Part shown: piece by piece, positions 19,658 to 29,854 of the stretch | How positions within the stretch are numbered: position 1 is the stretch's first letter | How the letters are laid out: each line of letters opens with the position of its first letter | From: Terrirhizobium terrae | GTDB lineage: Bacteria > Pseudomonadota > Alphaproteobacteria > Rhizobiales > Rhizobiaceae | Assembly (NCBI RefSeq): GCF_030323265.1 | Contig: NZ_CP104992.1 | Location: 2,827,501-2,891,500, forward strand | Direction of reading: 5' to 3' | Length of the DNA stretch: 64,000 nucleotides | Notes under the pieces: model-generated | Told to the model about the DNA's origin: nothing | Databases searched by the model: none | The model's input: only the letters and a program-made list of their open reading frames with translations | Program-made: the position numbers and the translations under genes

Positions 19658-20269
19658 ATGCCGATTTCCCGCCGCGGCCTCCTGGCCGGCCTGCCGCTTC
19701 TGCTGGCCGGTTGCGCCTCCACCTATAATGACCAGCAGAATTATGCCGCGCTCCCGGACGAAGAGTTCCCGATGCGCCGCGTGCCGCTCGACAAGATCAA
19801 GCCGGAGCTGCGCCGACAGCAGGTCGCTTTCGCCGGTTCTTACGAGCCGGGCACCGTCGTCGTCGACACACCGGCCAAGCGCGCCTACTACGTTCTCGGC
19901 GGTGGTCAGGCGATCCGTTACGGCGTCGGCGTCGGCCGCGCCGGCATGGCGCTCTCCGGCAATGCCTATGTCGGCCGCAAGGCCGAATGGCCGAGCTGGA
20001 CCCCGACGCTCAACATGCAGCGCCGCGAGGAGCGTTACCGCAAGCTCGCCGGCGGTCTGCCGGGCGGCCCGAACAACCCGCTCGGCGCACGCGCCATCTA
20101 TCTCTACCGTGGCGGCAATGACACCCATTTTCGCATCCACGGCACGAACCAGCCGGAATCGATCGGCCACGCCATGTCGAGCGGCTGCATCCGCATGATG
20201 AACCACGACGTCATTGACCTCTACAATCGCATCCAGGTCGGCGCCAAGGTCGTCGTTCTCCAGGCCTGA
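19658..20269 (+). CDS. L,D-transpeptidase (YkuD domain) lipoprotein
   Basis: 203 residues. A lipoprotein signal (MPISRRGLLAGLPLLLAGC) places Cys19 as the lipidated residue. The YkuD domain ends in the catalytic signature H-G-T-N-Q-P-E-S-I-G...S-S-G-C-I-R-M, with the nucleophile Cys near residue 177 and its His about 20 residues before. Such enzymes make 3-3 peptidoglycan cross-links or attach proteins to the wall; in rhizobia there are many paralogues and polar growth depends on them. The specific role here cannot be told. Confidence 0.92.
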   Translation: MPISRRGLLAGLPLLLAGCASTYNDQQNYAALPDEEFPMRRVPLDKIKPELRRQQVAFAGSYEPGTVVVDTPAKRAYYVLGGGQAIRYGVGVGRAGMALSGNAYVGRKAEWPSWTPTLNMQRREERYRKLAGGLPGGPNNPLGARAIYLYRGGNDTHFRIHGTNQPESIGHAMSSGCIRMMNHDVIDLYNRIQVGAKVVVLQA

Positions 20270-20314
20270 TCAATCCAATTCAGATCCGGTTAGCGAAGCT
20301 GATCGGGTCGATTG

Positions 20315-20347
20315 AAAGCCCGCCGTTTCAGCCTCGGCGGGCTTTTT
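20315..20347. terminator. Bidirectional terminator between L,D-transpeptidase and DoxX genes
   Basis: AAAGCCCGCCG / CGGCGGGCTTTTT stem with a nine-base loop. It serves the plus-strand transpeptidase best and also lies just past the stop of the minus-strand DoxX gene. Confidence 0.85.
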
Positions 20348-20356
20348 CATGTTTTC

Positions 20357-20773
20357 TCAGCGGGATTTCCACGCCACGACCATCAGGCCACCGATCAGGG
20401 TGATGTGCTCCATCACCACGTGGAATTCCATGGTTCGGAAAGGCTCTTCCATGGTCCAGAAATGGTGCACGAGCGGGATGGTCAGCGCCGTGAACACGCC
20501 GAGCGCGCCGGCGCCGAGCCATGTCCAGCGATTGAGAATGATGAGCGCCGAGCCGCCTAGCTGGGTGATGATCGTCGCGATGTTGAAGGCCACGGCCGGT
20601 TCGAGACCGAAATGGGCCATCTCCGCAACTCCGCCCTGAAAGTCGATAAGCTTGGAGAGCCCACTTCCCCAGAAGCCGAATGTCAGCACGATGCGCGCCA
20701 GAAGGCCGAACCAGTTCGAGCTCGTCAGCGCATGGATCGGATTGCTGTATGACGCGGTTTCGACAGATGCCAT
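20357..20773 (-). CDS. DoxX-family integral membrane protein
   Basis: 138 residues from the ATG at 20773, chosen because AGGGGG lies eight bases upstream; the ATG two codons earlier is too close. Four hydrophobic helices and the DoxX features LARIVLTFGFWGSGLSKLIDF and a late HVVMEHITLIGGLM are visible. Family members are small inner-membrane proteins linked to quinone or redox processes; the exact role here is unknown. Confidence 0.8.
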   Translation of the reverse strand: MASVETASYSNPIHALTSSNWFGLLARIVLTFGFWGSGLSKLIDFQGGVAEMAHFGLEPAVAFNIATIITQLGGSALIILNRWTWLGAGALGVFTALTIPLVHHFWTMEEPFRTMEFHVVMEHITLIGGLMVVAWKSR

Positions 20774-20903
20774 GATCATATCCCCCTGAATGTACGCTTG
20801 ATGTTGGCGCAGCCGTTATACATCTGGCGGCTGCAACTCCGCGGGTTCTTAGGGAGTATCCCGCAGAATTGCACGCATAGAGGGATTTCAAGTGTAATAC
20901 AGT

Positions 20904-21920
20904 CTAGAATCCGGACAATACGATCTTGCCTTTGGTCCGTTGGCTCTCGATCATTTCATGGGCTTTCTTCAGGTTGGCCGCGTTGATCTTGCCGAGCGTC
21001 TCGGAAAGCGTCGTCTTGATCTTTCCGGAATCGACCAGTTCCGCCACATGGTTCAGAAGCTTGTGCTGCTCGATCATGTCACCGGTCTGCCAGACGGGAC
21101 GGGCGAACATCATTTCCCAATGGACGGAAAGCGACTTGCTCTTGAACGGGCGGATGTCGAGCGGCTCCTTCGGATCGTCGATCAGCGAGATCCGGCCCTG
21201 TGGCGCGATCAGCTCGATCACGTCCTTCACATGCTCGTCCGTGTGGGTGGTGATTAAGACGAAGGCCGGTGCACCGATCGCCATCTGTTGAAGCTGCGGC
21301 GCCATCGGCTTGGAATGGTCGAGCACATGATGGGCGCCGAGTTGCTTGATCCAATCGAAAGTCTCCGGCCGAGAGCCGGTGGCGATCACGGTCGCGTCGG
21401 ACAGCTCGCGCAACAGCTGGATCGCGATCGAACCGACCCCGCCGGCGCCGCCGATGACGAGCACGGCGTTCCAGGCACCGGTAATCTTGTCCTGCACCTT
21501 CATGCGGTGAAACAGCGCCTCATAGGCGGTGATCGAGGTCAGCGGCAGGGCCGCCGCCTCCTCGAAGCTCAGTGTCTTCGGCTTGGCGCCGACGATCCGC
21601 TCGTCGACCAGATGGTATTCCGAATTGGTGCCTGGACGGTTGACCGCGCCGGCGTAGTAGACCTCGTCGCCCGGCTTGAACAGCTTTACGTCTGGACCGA
21701 CCGCTTTGACCACGCCCGCCGCGTCATAGCCGAGGACCGCATATTGGCCGGGTTCAGTCGTCGTGCGCATGCGCACCTTGGTATCGACCGGATTGACCGA
21801 CACGGCCTTGATCTCCACCAGCAGGTCGCGGCCCTTCGCTTCCGGCTCCGGAAGCTGGATGTCGAGAAGCGATGTCTCGGCGGTGATGGGCTGCGGTTTG
21901 TTGAAGCCGACGGCGCGCAT
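20904..21920 (-). CDS. Zinc-type alcohol dehydrogenase/quinone oxidoreductase (MDR)
   Basis: 338 residues. The N-terminal GroES-like domain (VSVNPVDTKVR, LGYDAAGVV, GDEVYYAG) and the NADPH Rossmann motif VIGGAGGVGSIAIQL identify the medium-chain dehydrogenase superfamily. The Cys/His zinc ligands of true alcohol dehydrogenases are absent, so it is the quinone-oxidoreductase-like, zinc-free type (ZADH1/YogA-like). It should reduce an alpha,beta-unsaturated carbonyl or quinone with NADPH. It is single and intact. Confidence 0.87.
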   Translation of the reverse strand: MRAVGFNKPQPITAETSLLDIQLPEPEAKGRDLLVEIKAVSVNPVDTKVRMRTTTEPGQYAVLGYDAAGVVKAVGPDVKLFKPGDEVYYAGAVNRPGTNSEYHLVDERIVGAKPKTLSFEEAAALPLTSITAYEALFHRMKVQDKITGAWNAVLVIGGAGGVGSIAIQLLRELSDATVIATGSRPETFDWIKQLGAHHVLDHSKPMAPQLQQMAIGAPAFVLITTHTDEHVKDVIELIAPQGRISLIDDPKEPLDIRPFKSKSLSVHWEMMFARPVWQTGDMIEQHKLLNHVAELVDSGKIKTTLSETLGKINAANLKKAHEMIESQRTKGKIVLSGF

Positions 21921-22080
21921 GGATGTCTCCTTCGTTGCAGTACTGGAACGCTAGATGGCGCCAAAAAGCATCGAGGGCAAGGATGCGCCTCTTAGCCATT
22001 GCGCCCGAAAGGATTGCGCCAAGACGCCCCATCCGGCATCGCGGGCTGAGATGACATGCCGCTCTCCGGACGATGTCATC

Positions 22081-22108
22081 AAAAGAAAAGGCCGCCTTGA
22101 GGGCGGCC
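22081..22108 (-). terminator. Rho-independent terminator of the MFS gene
   Basis: On the minus strand GGCCGCC-CTCA-AGGCGGCC is followed by TTTTCTTTT, about 30 bp beyond the corrected stop at 22137. The position supports the corrected, longer reading of the MFS gene. Confidence 0.85.
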
Positions 22109-22136
22109 TGATCTGTTGCTTGCCGTCGGGAGCCGG

Positions 22137-23356
22137 TCAGTAGGCCGGCTTCTTGTCCAGTGCGACTGAGATCGCGAAAACGACGAGGCCGAGAGCGGAC
22201 AGAACCGCACCGACGTAACCGGTCGCGGCAAAGCCCCAGCCCCAGGAAATCACCAGCCCCCGAGCCAGGCGCCGAGCGCATTGGCGATGTTGAAAGCCGA
22301 ATGGTTGGAAGCGGCGGCCAGCGTCTGGGCATCGGCTGCGACATCCATCAGCCGCGTCTGCAGTGCGGGTCCGCAGGCAAAGCCGCAGCCGACCAGGAAG
22401 ACGGTGATGTAGAGCATGACCGGAATATGGGCGAAGGTGGCGAAGACCAGCATGACGACCGTATAGAAGGCCATCGAGCCGCCGATCGTGCCCTTCAGCG
22501 AAACATCGGCGAGGCGCGAGCCGACGATATTGCCGACATTCATGCCGATGCCGAACAGCGCCAGCACGAAGGCCACCTGGGCCACCGGAAGGCCGGCAGT
22601 CTGCGTCGTGGTCGAGGCGATGTAGCTGAACACGGAGAACATGCCGCCGAAGCCGACTGCGGCGATGCCGAGCGTCAGCCAGACCTGCGTCTTGCTGAAG
22701 GCGCTCAGTTCGCGGCGGATGCTGGCACCTTCCTGCACCTTGTCCTTCGGCTTGAAATACCAGACCAGCGCCACGGTCAGCGCGCCGATGAAGCCGACGA
22801 GATAGAAGGCGGCGTGCCAGGAGAGGACCTGGCCCATGAAGGTGGCGAGCGGCGTGCCGAGCAGGGTTGCGATGGTGAGACCCAGCATGACGCGGCCGAC
22901 GGCGCGCGCCCGCTTATTCGGCGGCACCATGGAGGCGGCGACCAGCGAGGCGACGCCGAAATAGGCGCCGTGCGGCAGGCCGGTAATGAAGCGCAGGATG
23001 GTGAAGGACCAGAAATCCGGCGCCATGGCCGACAGGATGTTGCCGATGGCAAACACGCTCATCAGCGCCAGAAGCAGCGTCCGCCGCGGCAGCCGCGCCG
23101 AGAGAACCGCTATTACCGGAGCGCCGATGACGACGCCGAGTGCATAGGCACTGATGACGTAGCCGGCCATCGGGATGCTGACGTCGAAGCTTGCGGCGAC
23201 ATCTGGCAGGAGGCCCATGATGACGAATTCGCCGGTGCCGATCCCGAAACCGCCGACGGCTAGGGCAAACTCGATCAGAAGGATGGCGAGGGGCGTAAGG
23301 GTTTGATGGTCGGATGCACGGCGTGCGGCATCGATCGAAGGTGCGCTGTCGGTCAT
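22137..23356 (-). CDS. MFS transporter, DHA1/AraJ type (frameshifted near the 3' end)
   Basis: About 406 residues after correction, with twelve hydrophobic segments. It is a DHA1-type antiporter (motifs GEFVIMGLLPDVA in helix 1, SARLPRRTLLLAL in loop 2-3, RFITGLPHGAYFGV in helix 4). The frame ends early at the C5 run 22257-22261; one more base turns LGGW-stop into LGGLVISWGWGFAATGYVGA and carries on through the last helix to TGA at 22137-22139. The substrate is unknown, probably a drug or sugar. Confidence 0.85.
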
Positions 23357-23596
23357 GAAGTCAAATCTTTTGAAAGCGGAGTGGCTGCGGGAACGAACCG
23401 CGTCAGCCGGATGTCAGGTGATGATCGTCAAGTTAGCATGTCATTGTGCACTGCGGTAGGGGCGGATTTGCCTGCGGCCAATTTTCTCATCCGTCATCAT
23501 GTTGCAGTGCACCCATTGATAATAGTGAGCATCGCAACCATTTGCTGGAACAATCGTTTTCATCCCGCCGCGGCCCAGATTATCCGAGCCTTTGAC

Positions 23597-24535
23597 ATGA
23601 ACCTTTATGCCGTATTCAACCGCGATGGCGGTACCTTCCGCACCACCGACATGGACGCCTATTGCGCCCATGCCTTGCGTGCCTTCGAAAGTGCCGGTCA
23701 CGAGATCGAATGCCATGTCGTGGCCGGCGACAAGGTCGTCAAGACGATGGAAAAGGCAGCTGCTATGCGCGGCGTCGAAGGGCTGATCGCCGGCGGCGGC
23801 GACGGTACCATCTCGGCCGCCTCTGCAATTGCTTGGAAGAACGGCATCGCCCTCGGCATCGTGCCAGCCGGCACGATGAACCTTTTCGCCCGCTCGCTCA
23901 AAATCCCGCTCGATATCTGGCAGGCACTCGATTTCCTTGCCAAGGCCCAGGTGCGTGATGTCGATATCGCCAGCGCTAACGGCCGCAGCTTCGTGCATCA
24001 GTTTTCCGCCGGTCTTCACGCCCGCATGGTGCGCTATCGCAACTCCATGCATTTCGCCTCGCGTCTCGGCAAGATCCGCGCCAGCACGCGCGCCGCGATC
24101 GGCGTCATGCTGAACCCGCCGGTCTTTGAGGTCGAGTTCAACGCAGAGGGCAGGACCGGCCACCGCAAGGTGTCGGCGATCTCCGTCTCCAACAACGAGT
24201 TCGGCCAGGACGCGCTGATGTATGCCGACGACGTCACCCGTGGCCATCTCGGCTTCTATATCGCCGATCCGCTGACGTCTGCCGGCGTGGCGAAACTCAC
24301 CCTCGACATTCTGCGCGGCCGGCTTAAGGACAACGAGGCGGTTACCGCGATGACCGTGACGGAACTCGAGCTTCATTTCCCGCGCCATCGCAAGGATGTC
24401 CGCTGCGTCATCGACGGCGAGCTATTGCCGATGGAGCGCGACATCCTGCTCAAGATTCATGCCGGCGAGTTGAAGGTACTCGTCGATCAGGCGCCGCCGC
24501 AGACGCTGACGGAACAGCACGGCAGCGGTATCTGA
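23597..24535 (+). CDS. Diacylglycerol/sphingosine-kinase-like lipid kinase
   Basis: 312 residues from the ATG at 23597. The DAGK catalytic domain is N-terminal, with the glycine-rich nucleotide motif AGGGDGTISAA (about residues 64-74) followed by LGIVPAGTMNLFARSL, and a C-terminal YegS-like beta domain. It is predicted to phosphorylate a lipid alcohol at the membrane using ATP. The open frame upstream of 23597 overlaps the divergent MFS promoter and is not coding. It is convergent with the MscS gene, 15 bp apart. Confidence 0.87.
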   Translation: MNLYAVFNRDGGTFRTTDMDAYCAHALRAFESAGHEIECHVVAGDKVVKTMEKAAAMRGVEGLIAGGGDGTISAASAIAWKNGIALGIVPAGTMNLFARSLKIPLDIWQALDFLAKAQVRDVDIASANGRSFVHQFSAGLHARMVRYRNSMHFASRLGKIRASTRAAIGVMLNPPVFEVEFNAEGRTGHRKVSAISVSNNEFGQDALMYADDVTRGHLGFYIADPLTSAGVAKLTLDILRGRLKDNEAVTAMTVTELELHFPRHRKDVRCVIDGELLPMERDILLKIHAGELKVLVDQAPPQTLTEQHGSGI

Positions 24536-24550
24536 CCGAGCGCGCTTTCG

Positions 24551-26899
24551 TTACGCGGTCGCAACAGGCGCCAGCGGCAACACCTGCGCCGCGGCTGCCA
24601 TATCGTCGGGCATCCCGTCTCCACGCGATCTGACTGTTACCGCATTCGACGCAAACTCCAGACCGGCGGCCTTGCAGGCCGCGATCAGCCGCTTCATCGC
24701 CTCGCGCTTGATGATGCTCGGATTGCCCGGCACCGAGGTGAACTTGAAGCGCACCACGATCGAGTTCTCGTTGATGTCCTGAATGCCCTGCATCTTCAGT
24801 GGCACGAGGAAATCCGCTCCGTATTCCGGATCCTCCAGCATGGCGAGGCCGACTTTCTTGGCGGTCTTTCGGATCAACTCGGGATCACTGTCCCGCTCGA
24901 ACTTGAGCTGGAACTTGATCGTCCCCCAGTCGCGGCTGAAATTGCTGACCGAGCTGATCTGACCGAAAGGCACGGTATGGACCGGCCCGTTGTGGTGGCG
25001 AAGCCTGACCGAGCGGATGGCGATCTGTTCCACGGTGCCCTGCAGGTTGCCCGTGCTGATATATTCGCCGATGCGGAAGGCATCCTCGGCGATGAAGAAG
25101 ATGCCGGAGACCACATCCTTCACCAGTGCCTGCGAGCCGAAGGACAGTGCCAGGCCCAGCACGCCGAAACCGGCGAGAAGCGGCGCGACATTGATGCCGA
25201 GCGAGCCGAGTATGATCAGCGAACCGACAGCAAGCACGCCGCCGAGCGCGAGGTTGCGCACGACCGGCATGGCGGTCGAAAGGCGGCTGGTCTGCTTCTT
25301 TTCGTTCTGGTCTTCATGGCCCGGCAGCATCACGGCGGGCGAGGGGGCAAGCGCCTCCGAATAGCGCCAGATGAAACTTGCCACCGCCCAGCTGATGACG
25401 ATTGCGAGGCTGAGCTGTTCCACCCAGCTGACCCAGCTCGTCGCCATCACGGCCTCGCCACCGAGGAATGGCCACCAAATGGTAGCGATCAGATGCAGCC
25501 CGCCGATCCACACCGCACCGGCGCAAAGAACGCGCAGGCTCGCAAGCAGCGATGAGCCGAGGCCGGGGCCGTGGATGCTTTCCTGATGGCGGGTCAGGTC
25601 GTCGATCAGCGAATGGGCACCGAGCGCCAGGATCGGCAGCGCCAGCAGGGCGATCTGCGTGCTGCCGGCAGCAAACACCCAGCGCGCACTATTGGGAGTG
25701 CCGGCAAAGAGCACGCAGATCAGCCAGAGGCCAAGCGCGGTGATGATGTAGAAATCCGGCAGCAGGTTTCCGGCCACACGGCGGATTACCCCTGGGTTCT
25801 GCCCGACGAATGCGTCTCTTATCTCGCTGCGTCCACCGATGAACCAGACCAGTTTCAATACCGTCAGCAGCGTGTTTCCGTTGAGGAACCAGCCGTCGAT
25901 GATCAGCCGGTCTACTCCGAGACTGTCGGCCAGCCGCGCCGTCTCCGTCAGCAGGGCGCTGATCACGCCGTAGGTCACCAGCATGCGGAAATGCCATTGC
26001 GGCCGGCGGATCGGCACGAGGCTTTGTCCCTGACGATCAGTCTTGAACAGCAGGCGAGCGAGCATGATGTAGAGCGAGGCGACGATGATGGCCGTGACGA
26101 CGCCCTGCGCCACCTTCGACGTGGTTGCTCCGGCAGTGCCGATCGTGTTGATTGCAAACCACGCCACGACCAGGAAAACGATGATCGAGATTATGTCGCC
26201 AGCCAGTCGTTTCAGGCTGTGGCGGTAGGGACGGACGGTGCCGATGTGCGACGACGCCTCTCTGAACAGCAGGCCGGAAACAATGCCGCGGAACAGAAGC
26301 GTTGCCGCAGCAGCGGCGCCGACGCTTGCAAGCGTGACGGCCAGTGTCTTGCCGTAGGTGCTGCCCTCCGCAATCAACCGGTCGTCTGCCATGGAGAGTG
26401 CCGGCTTTATGTCGTCGATGCTGGAAAGGGCCGTCGATGCGCCACGCAGGAAAGCCGCGGAAAATTGGCCCCACTTGGCCATGCCCATGTCTGTGGCCAT
26501 CATTTCCGGTGTCGGCATCATCGGCGCAGGCGAGGGCGCTGCTGCCACGGGTGCCGGCGATTGAGATGCGGCAGTCTGCGAAGGGCTTGCTGTGGCAGTT
26601 GACGAAGGTGAGCTAGCTGCCTGTGCTGTCTGCACCGGCGCTGCAGCACCTTGTTTGCCTGCTGGAGACGATACGGGAACGGCGGCGGGAGTAACATCGG
26701 CGGCTGTCCCGACCTCCACCGTCACGGCCCGGCTGCTGCGGGTAGCGAGATCGAGGATATTCTGCACATCCGCTTCACTCTGGCCGGGATGGATGACGAT
26801 CTTCAGCGGCGCGTCCTGCGCCTGTGTTGCCGAGCCCCAGGCAATAGTCATCGCGACCGCGAGAAGGCTGGCGCGAAGGAATGCAAAAATCGTTCTCAT
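24551..26899 (-). CDS. Large MscS-family mechanosensitive channel
   Basis: 782 residues from the ATG at 26899, giving a signal peptide (FAFLRASLLAVAMTIAWG, cut near TQAQ). A Pro/Ser/Ala/Gln-rich linker (about residues 70-130) precedes roughly ten membrane helices. The conserved MscS core lies at about 550-750: pore helix LLAGFGVLGLALSFGSQALV, then the beta domain (GTVEQIAIRSVRLRHHNG, VPFGQISSVSNFSRD). It should open under membrane tension to release solutes after osmotic downshock. It is of the MscK/YnaI-like large type. Intact. Confidence 0.88.
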   Translation of the reverse strand: MRTIFAFLRASLLAVAMTIAWGSATQAQDAPLKIVIHPGQSEADVQNILDLATRSSRAVTVEVGTAADVTPAAVPVSSPAGKQGAAAPVQTAQAASSPSSTATASPSQTAASQSPAPVAAAPSPAPMMPTPEMMATDMGMAKWGQFSAAFLRGASTALSSIDDIKPALSMADDRLIAEGSTYGKTLAVTLASVGAAAAATLLFRGIVSGLLFREASSHIGTVRPYRHSLKRLAGDIISIIVFLVVAWFAINTIGTAGATTSKVAQGVVTAIIVASLYIMLARLLFKTDRQGQSLVPIRRPQWHFRMLVTYGVISALLTETARLADSLGVDRLIIDGWFLNGNTLLTVLKLVWFIGGRSEIRDAFVGQNPGVIRRVAGNLLPDFYIITALGLWLICVLFAGTPNSARWVFAAGSTQIALLALPILALGAHSLIDDLTRHQESIHGPGLGSSLLASLRVLCAGAVWIGGLHLIATIWWPFLGGEAVMATSWVSWVEQLSLAIVISWAVASFIWRYSEALAPSPAVMLPGHEDQNEKKQTSRLSTAMPVVRNLALGGVLAVGSLIILGSLGINVAPLLAGFGVLGLALSFGSQALVKDVVSGIFFIAEDAFRIGEYISTGNLQGTVEQIAIRSVRLRHHNGPVHTVPFGQISSVSNFSRDWGTIKFQLKFERDSDPELIRKTAKKVGLAMLEDPEYGADFLVPLKMQGIQDINENSIVVRFKFTSVPGNPSIIKREAMKRLIAACKAAGLEFASNAVTVRSRGDGMPDDMAAAAQVLPLAPVATA

Positions 26900-27072
26900 G
26901 GCCGACGTCCCAAGCAAGGCTGGCCGCATCACCAGTCATGCCGGTGAAACAGGCTGCGCCTGCAATCTATAGCAGAAGATTACAGCTGGCGAATAAGCTT
27001 GTCGCGCGTCAGATGTGACTGTGACAGCTGTAACCATTCCGGGAGTTTCGGCGTACTAACTCTGATGTCCGC

Positions 27073-28403
27073 TTAGATCCGCGGCAGATAGGTCTGGTAG
27101 TCGAAGTCGCTGACCGTGCGCAGATAGGTGATCGCCTCCTTGCGCTTGGTGTCGCCGTAGAGCTTCTGGTAGCGCTCGCCGAAGACGTCGCGGATGAAGG
27201 GCGAGGCGGAGAAGTCATCCACCGCGGTCAGGAAATCATGGGTGAGCCGCTTCGTGCCGGCAGGTGGCTCCTGGCCTGGCTCGGTCGGCAGGCCAGGATC
27301 GAGCGTCTCGTCGAGCCCCATCAGCATGCCACCGAGGATCGTCGTGAGCAGCAAATAGGGATTGGCATCCGCGCCCGCGACGCGGTGTTCGATACGGGCG
27401 GCCGGGCCATCCTTGTCGGGAATACGCACGGCCGTGCCGCGGTGCCCAAAACCCCAGTCGATATCGACCGGCGCGAATGATCCCGGCTGGAAACGGCGGT
27501 AGGAATTGGCGAAGGGCGCAAAGATCAGCTGCGCATCGCGCATCGTCTTCAGCATACCCGCCGTGACCGATTTCAGCTTCAACGGATCGCCGTCCCTGGC
27601 GTCGAGAATATTGTTGCCGTCCCGATCGATGATGCTGGCATGCACATGCAGGCCGGAGCCCGCGTGATCGGCGTAGGGCTTGGCCATGCAGGTGGATTTC
27701 ATCCCGAACTTGCGCGCCGCCTGTTCGGCGATCCGCTTCAGATAGATGCAGTCGTCGGCCGCCGCCAGCGCGTCAGCCCGGTGCAGAAGGTTGATCTCGA
27801 ACTGACCGGGGCCGAATTCGGCGGTGGTCGCGTCGGCCGGGATATCCTGCAATTTCGCCCAGTGGCGCACCGTCTGCAGATAGTCGTCCAGCGCATCGAC
27901 AGCGCCCATGTCGTAGAGCTGAAAACCGTTCGGCTCGCCGCGATACATCAGCTTCGCCGGCGGGGTCGGGCGGCCCGTCTCGCGCCAGTCGTCCTGAACC
28001 ACATAGAATTCCAGCTCCGTCGCCACGACCGGCGTTAGCCCTTGTCGTCGAAGCGCTTGAGCAGGCCGGCCAGAATCGCGCGGGGATCCATAAAGCTCGG
28101 CTCGCCGGAAAACTCGTGCATCGTTGCGAGCACCTGGGTCGAACCCTCCGGCCCCCAGGGCATCGGCGCTGCACTGCGCCGGTCGGGAATGCACTGCCCG
28201 TCCGGGTCGCCGACGGAAAGCGACAGGCCCGTGATATCGTCATTATCGTCGCCCCATATGTCGAGCGACTGGGTGGAGGAGGGCAGGCGAACGGTGCCGT
28301 CCCACACCTTCTTTTCCTTCGAGATCGGAATGCGCTTGCCGCGCAGGTCTCCATTCATGCCGACGAGCAGGATTTCGATGTGGGGCTCAATGCTATCGGT
28401 CAT
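27073..28403 (-). CDS. Glutamine-synthetase-like gamma-glutamyl ligase, PuuA type (frameshifted)
   Basis: About 443 residues from the ATG at 28403. The glutamine-synthetase catalytic beta-grasp and ATP domains are present (ELEFYVV, AEFGPGQFEINL, GSGLHVHASI, ARIEHRVAGADANPYL). The adenylylation Tyr loop of GlnA is not seen, which fits the PuuA/GlnT group. The frame breaks at C3 28039-28041; one extra base joins KRFDDKG to LTPVVATELEF. With the divergent class III aminotransferase it probably gamma-glutamylates putrescine or another amine; the substrate is inferred from context. Confidence 0.85.
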
Positions 28404-28483
28404 CAATGGGCATCTCGATGGTTGCGGAACCTCGTTCGTAACCGATAAGAATTGCGCATACAATCAAGGCCTGAGGAACTGCG

Positions 28484-29851
28484 ATGAACGATAAGCCCGC
28501 CCTTTCCAATCTCGCCGCCATCGATGCCGCCCACCACCTTCATCCGTTCTCGGACATGAAGGAGCTGAATGCCAAGGGCACCCGCATCATCGAACGGGCC
28601 GAGGGCGTCCACATCTTCGATTCCACCGGCAAGAAATATCTCGATGCCTTTGCCGGCCTCTGGTGCGTCAATGTCGGTTACGGCCGAAAGTCGATTGCCG
28701 AAGTCGCCTACCGGCAGATGCAGGAATTGCCCTATTACAACTCCTTCTTCGGCACCACGACGCCGCCGACCACGCTGCTCGCCCAGAAGATCGCCTCGAA
28801 GACCGGCGGCAAGATGAGCCGCGTCTTCTTCACCAATTCGGGTTCCGAGGCGACCGATACATGGTTCCGCATCGCCCGTGTCTACTGGAAGGCGCTCGGC
28901 AAGCCGGAAAAGACGCAAATCATTGCGCGAAAGAATGCCTATCACGGCTCCACCGTCGCCGGCGCCTCGCTCGGCGGCATGAAACACATGCACGAACAGG
29001 GCAACCTGCCGATCGAGGGCGTGCATCATATCGGCCAGCCCTACTGGTATGCCGAGGGCGGTGATCTTTCGCCTGCCGAATTCGGCCTGAAGGTCGCCCG
29101 TGAGCTGGAAGCCAAGATCGACGAACTGGGTGAGGATCGCGTCGCCGCCTTCGTTGCCGAACCGATCCAGGGCGCGGGTGGCGTCATCATTCCGCCGGAG
29201 ACCTATTGGCCGGAGATCGCCCGCATCTGCAAGGCCCGCAACATCCTTCTGGTTTCCGATGAAGTGATCTGCGGCTTCGGTCGCCTCGGTTGCTGGTTCG
29301 GCTACCAGCATTTTGGTGTCGAGCCGGATCTTGCGCCGATCGCCAAGGGCCTATCCTCCGGCTATCTGCCGATCGGCGGCGTGCTGGTGTCGGATCGCGT
29401 GGCCGAGGTGATGATCAACGAATTCGGTGACTTCGCCCACGGCTTTACCTATTCCGGCCATCCGGTAGCCGCCGCCGCAGCGCTCGAAAACCTCCGCATC
29501 ATCGAGGAAGAGGGCCTTGTCGAGCGCGTACGCGACGATATTGGTCCGTATTTCGCTTCCGCCTGGAAGAGCCTGGAAGACCACGAGATCGTCGGCCAGG
29601 CGGAGAACATCGGCCTGATCGGCGGGCTACAGCTTGCCGCCGATAAATCCACCCGCAGGCGCTACGCCAAGCCGGACGATATCGGCTCATTGGTGCGCAA
29701 TCACTGCGTCGAGAACGGCCTTATCATGCGCGCCACTGGCGACCGCATGCTGGCCTCACCGGCGCTGACGATCAGCCGTTCGGAAATCGACGAGATGGCA
29801 GAAAAGCTGCGGCACGCGCTGGATCATTTGCGTGATACGGTCAAGGAGTGA
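28484..29851 (+). CDS. Class III PLP aminotransferase, SpuC-like (amine:pyruvate)
   Basis: 455 residues. PLP features: NSGSEATDT after the small domain, AEPIQGAGG, SDEVICGFGRLGCWFG (the Asp that holds the pyridine N), and IAKGLSSGYLPIGG with the Schiff-base Lys. The sequence is closest in layout to putrescine- or beta-alanine-pyruvate aminotransferases. Start at 28484; the gap to the divergent ligase gene is 80 bp, so both may share regulation. It would transfer an amino group from a polyamine or omega-amino acid to pyruvate. Confidence 0.88.
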   Translation: MNDKPALSNLAAIDAAHHLHPFSDMKELNAKGTRIIERAEGVHIFDSTGKKYLDAFAGLWCVNVGYGRKSIAEVAYRQMQELPYYNSFFGTTTPPTTLLAQKIASKTGGKMSRVFFTNSGSEATDTWFRIARVYWKALGKPEKTQIIARKNAYHGSTVAGASLGGMKHMHEQGNLPIEGVHHIGQPYWYAEGGDLSPAEFGLKVARELEAKIDELGEDRVAAFVAEPIQGAGGVIIPPETYWPEIARICKARNILLVSDEVICGFGRLGCWFGYQHFGVEPDLAPIAKGLSSGYLPIGGVLVSDRVAEVMINEFGDFAHGFTYSGHPVAAAAALENLRIIEEEGLVERVRDDIGPYFASAWKSLEDHEIVGQAENIGLIGGLQLAADKSTRRRYAKPDDIGSLVRNHCVENGLIMRATGDRMLASPALTISRSEIDEMAEKLRHALDHLRDTVKE

Positions 29852-29854
29852 TCG

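Noticed and set aside
19623..20206. Out-of-frame ORFs on both strands over the L,D-transpeptidase gene
   Set aside because: They are shadows of the YkuD gene, which has its lipobox and catalytic motif in the accepted frame.
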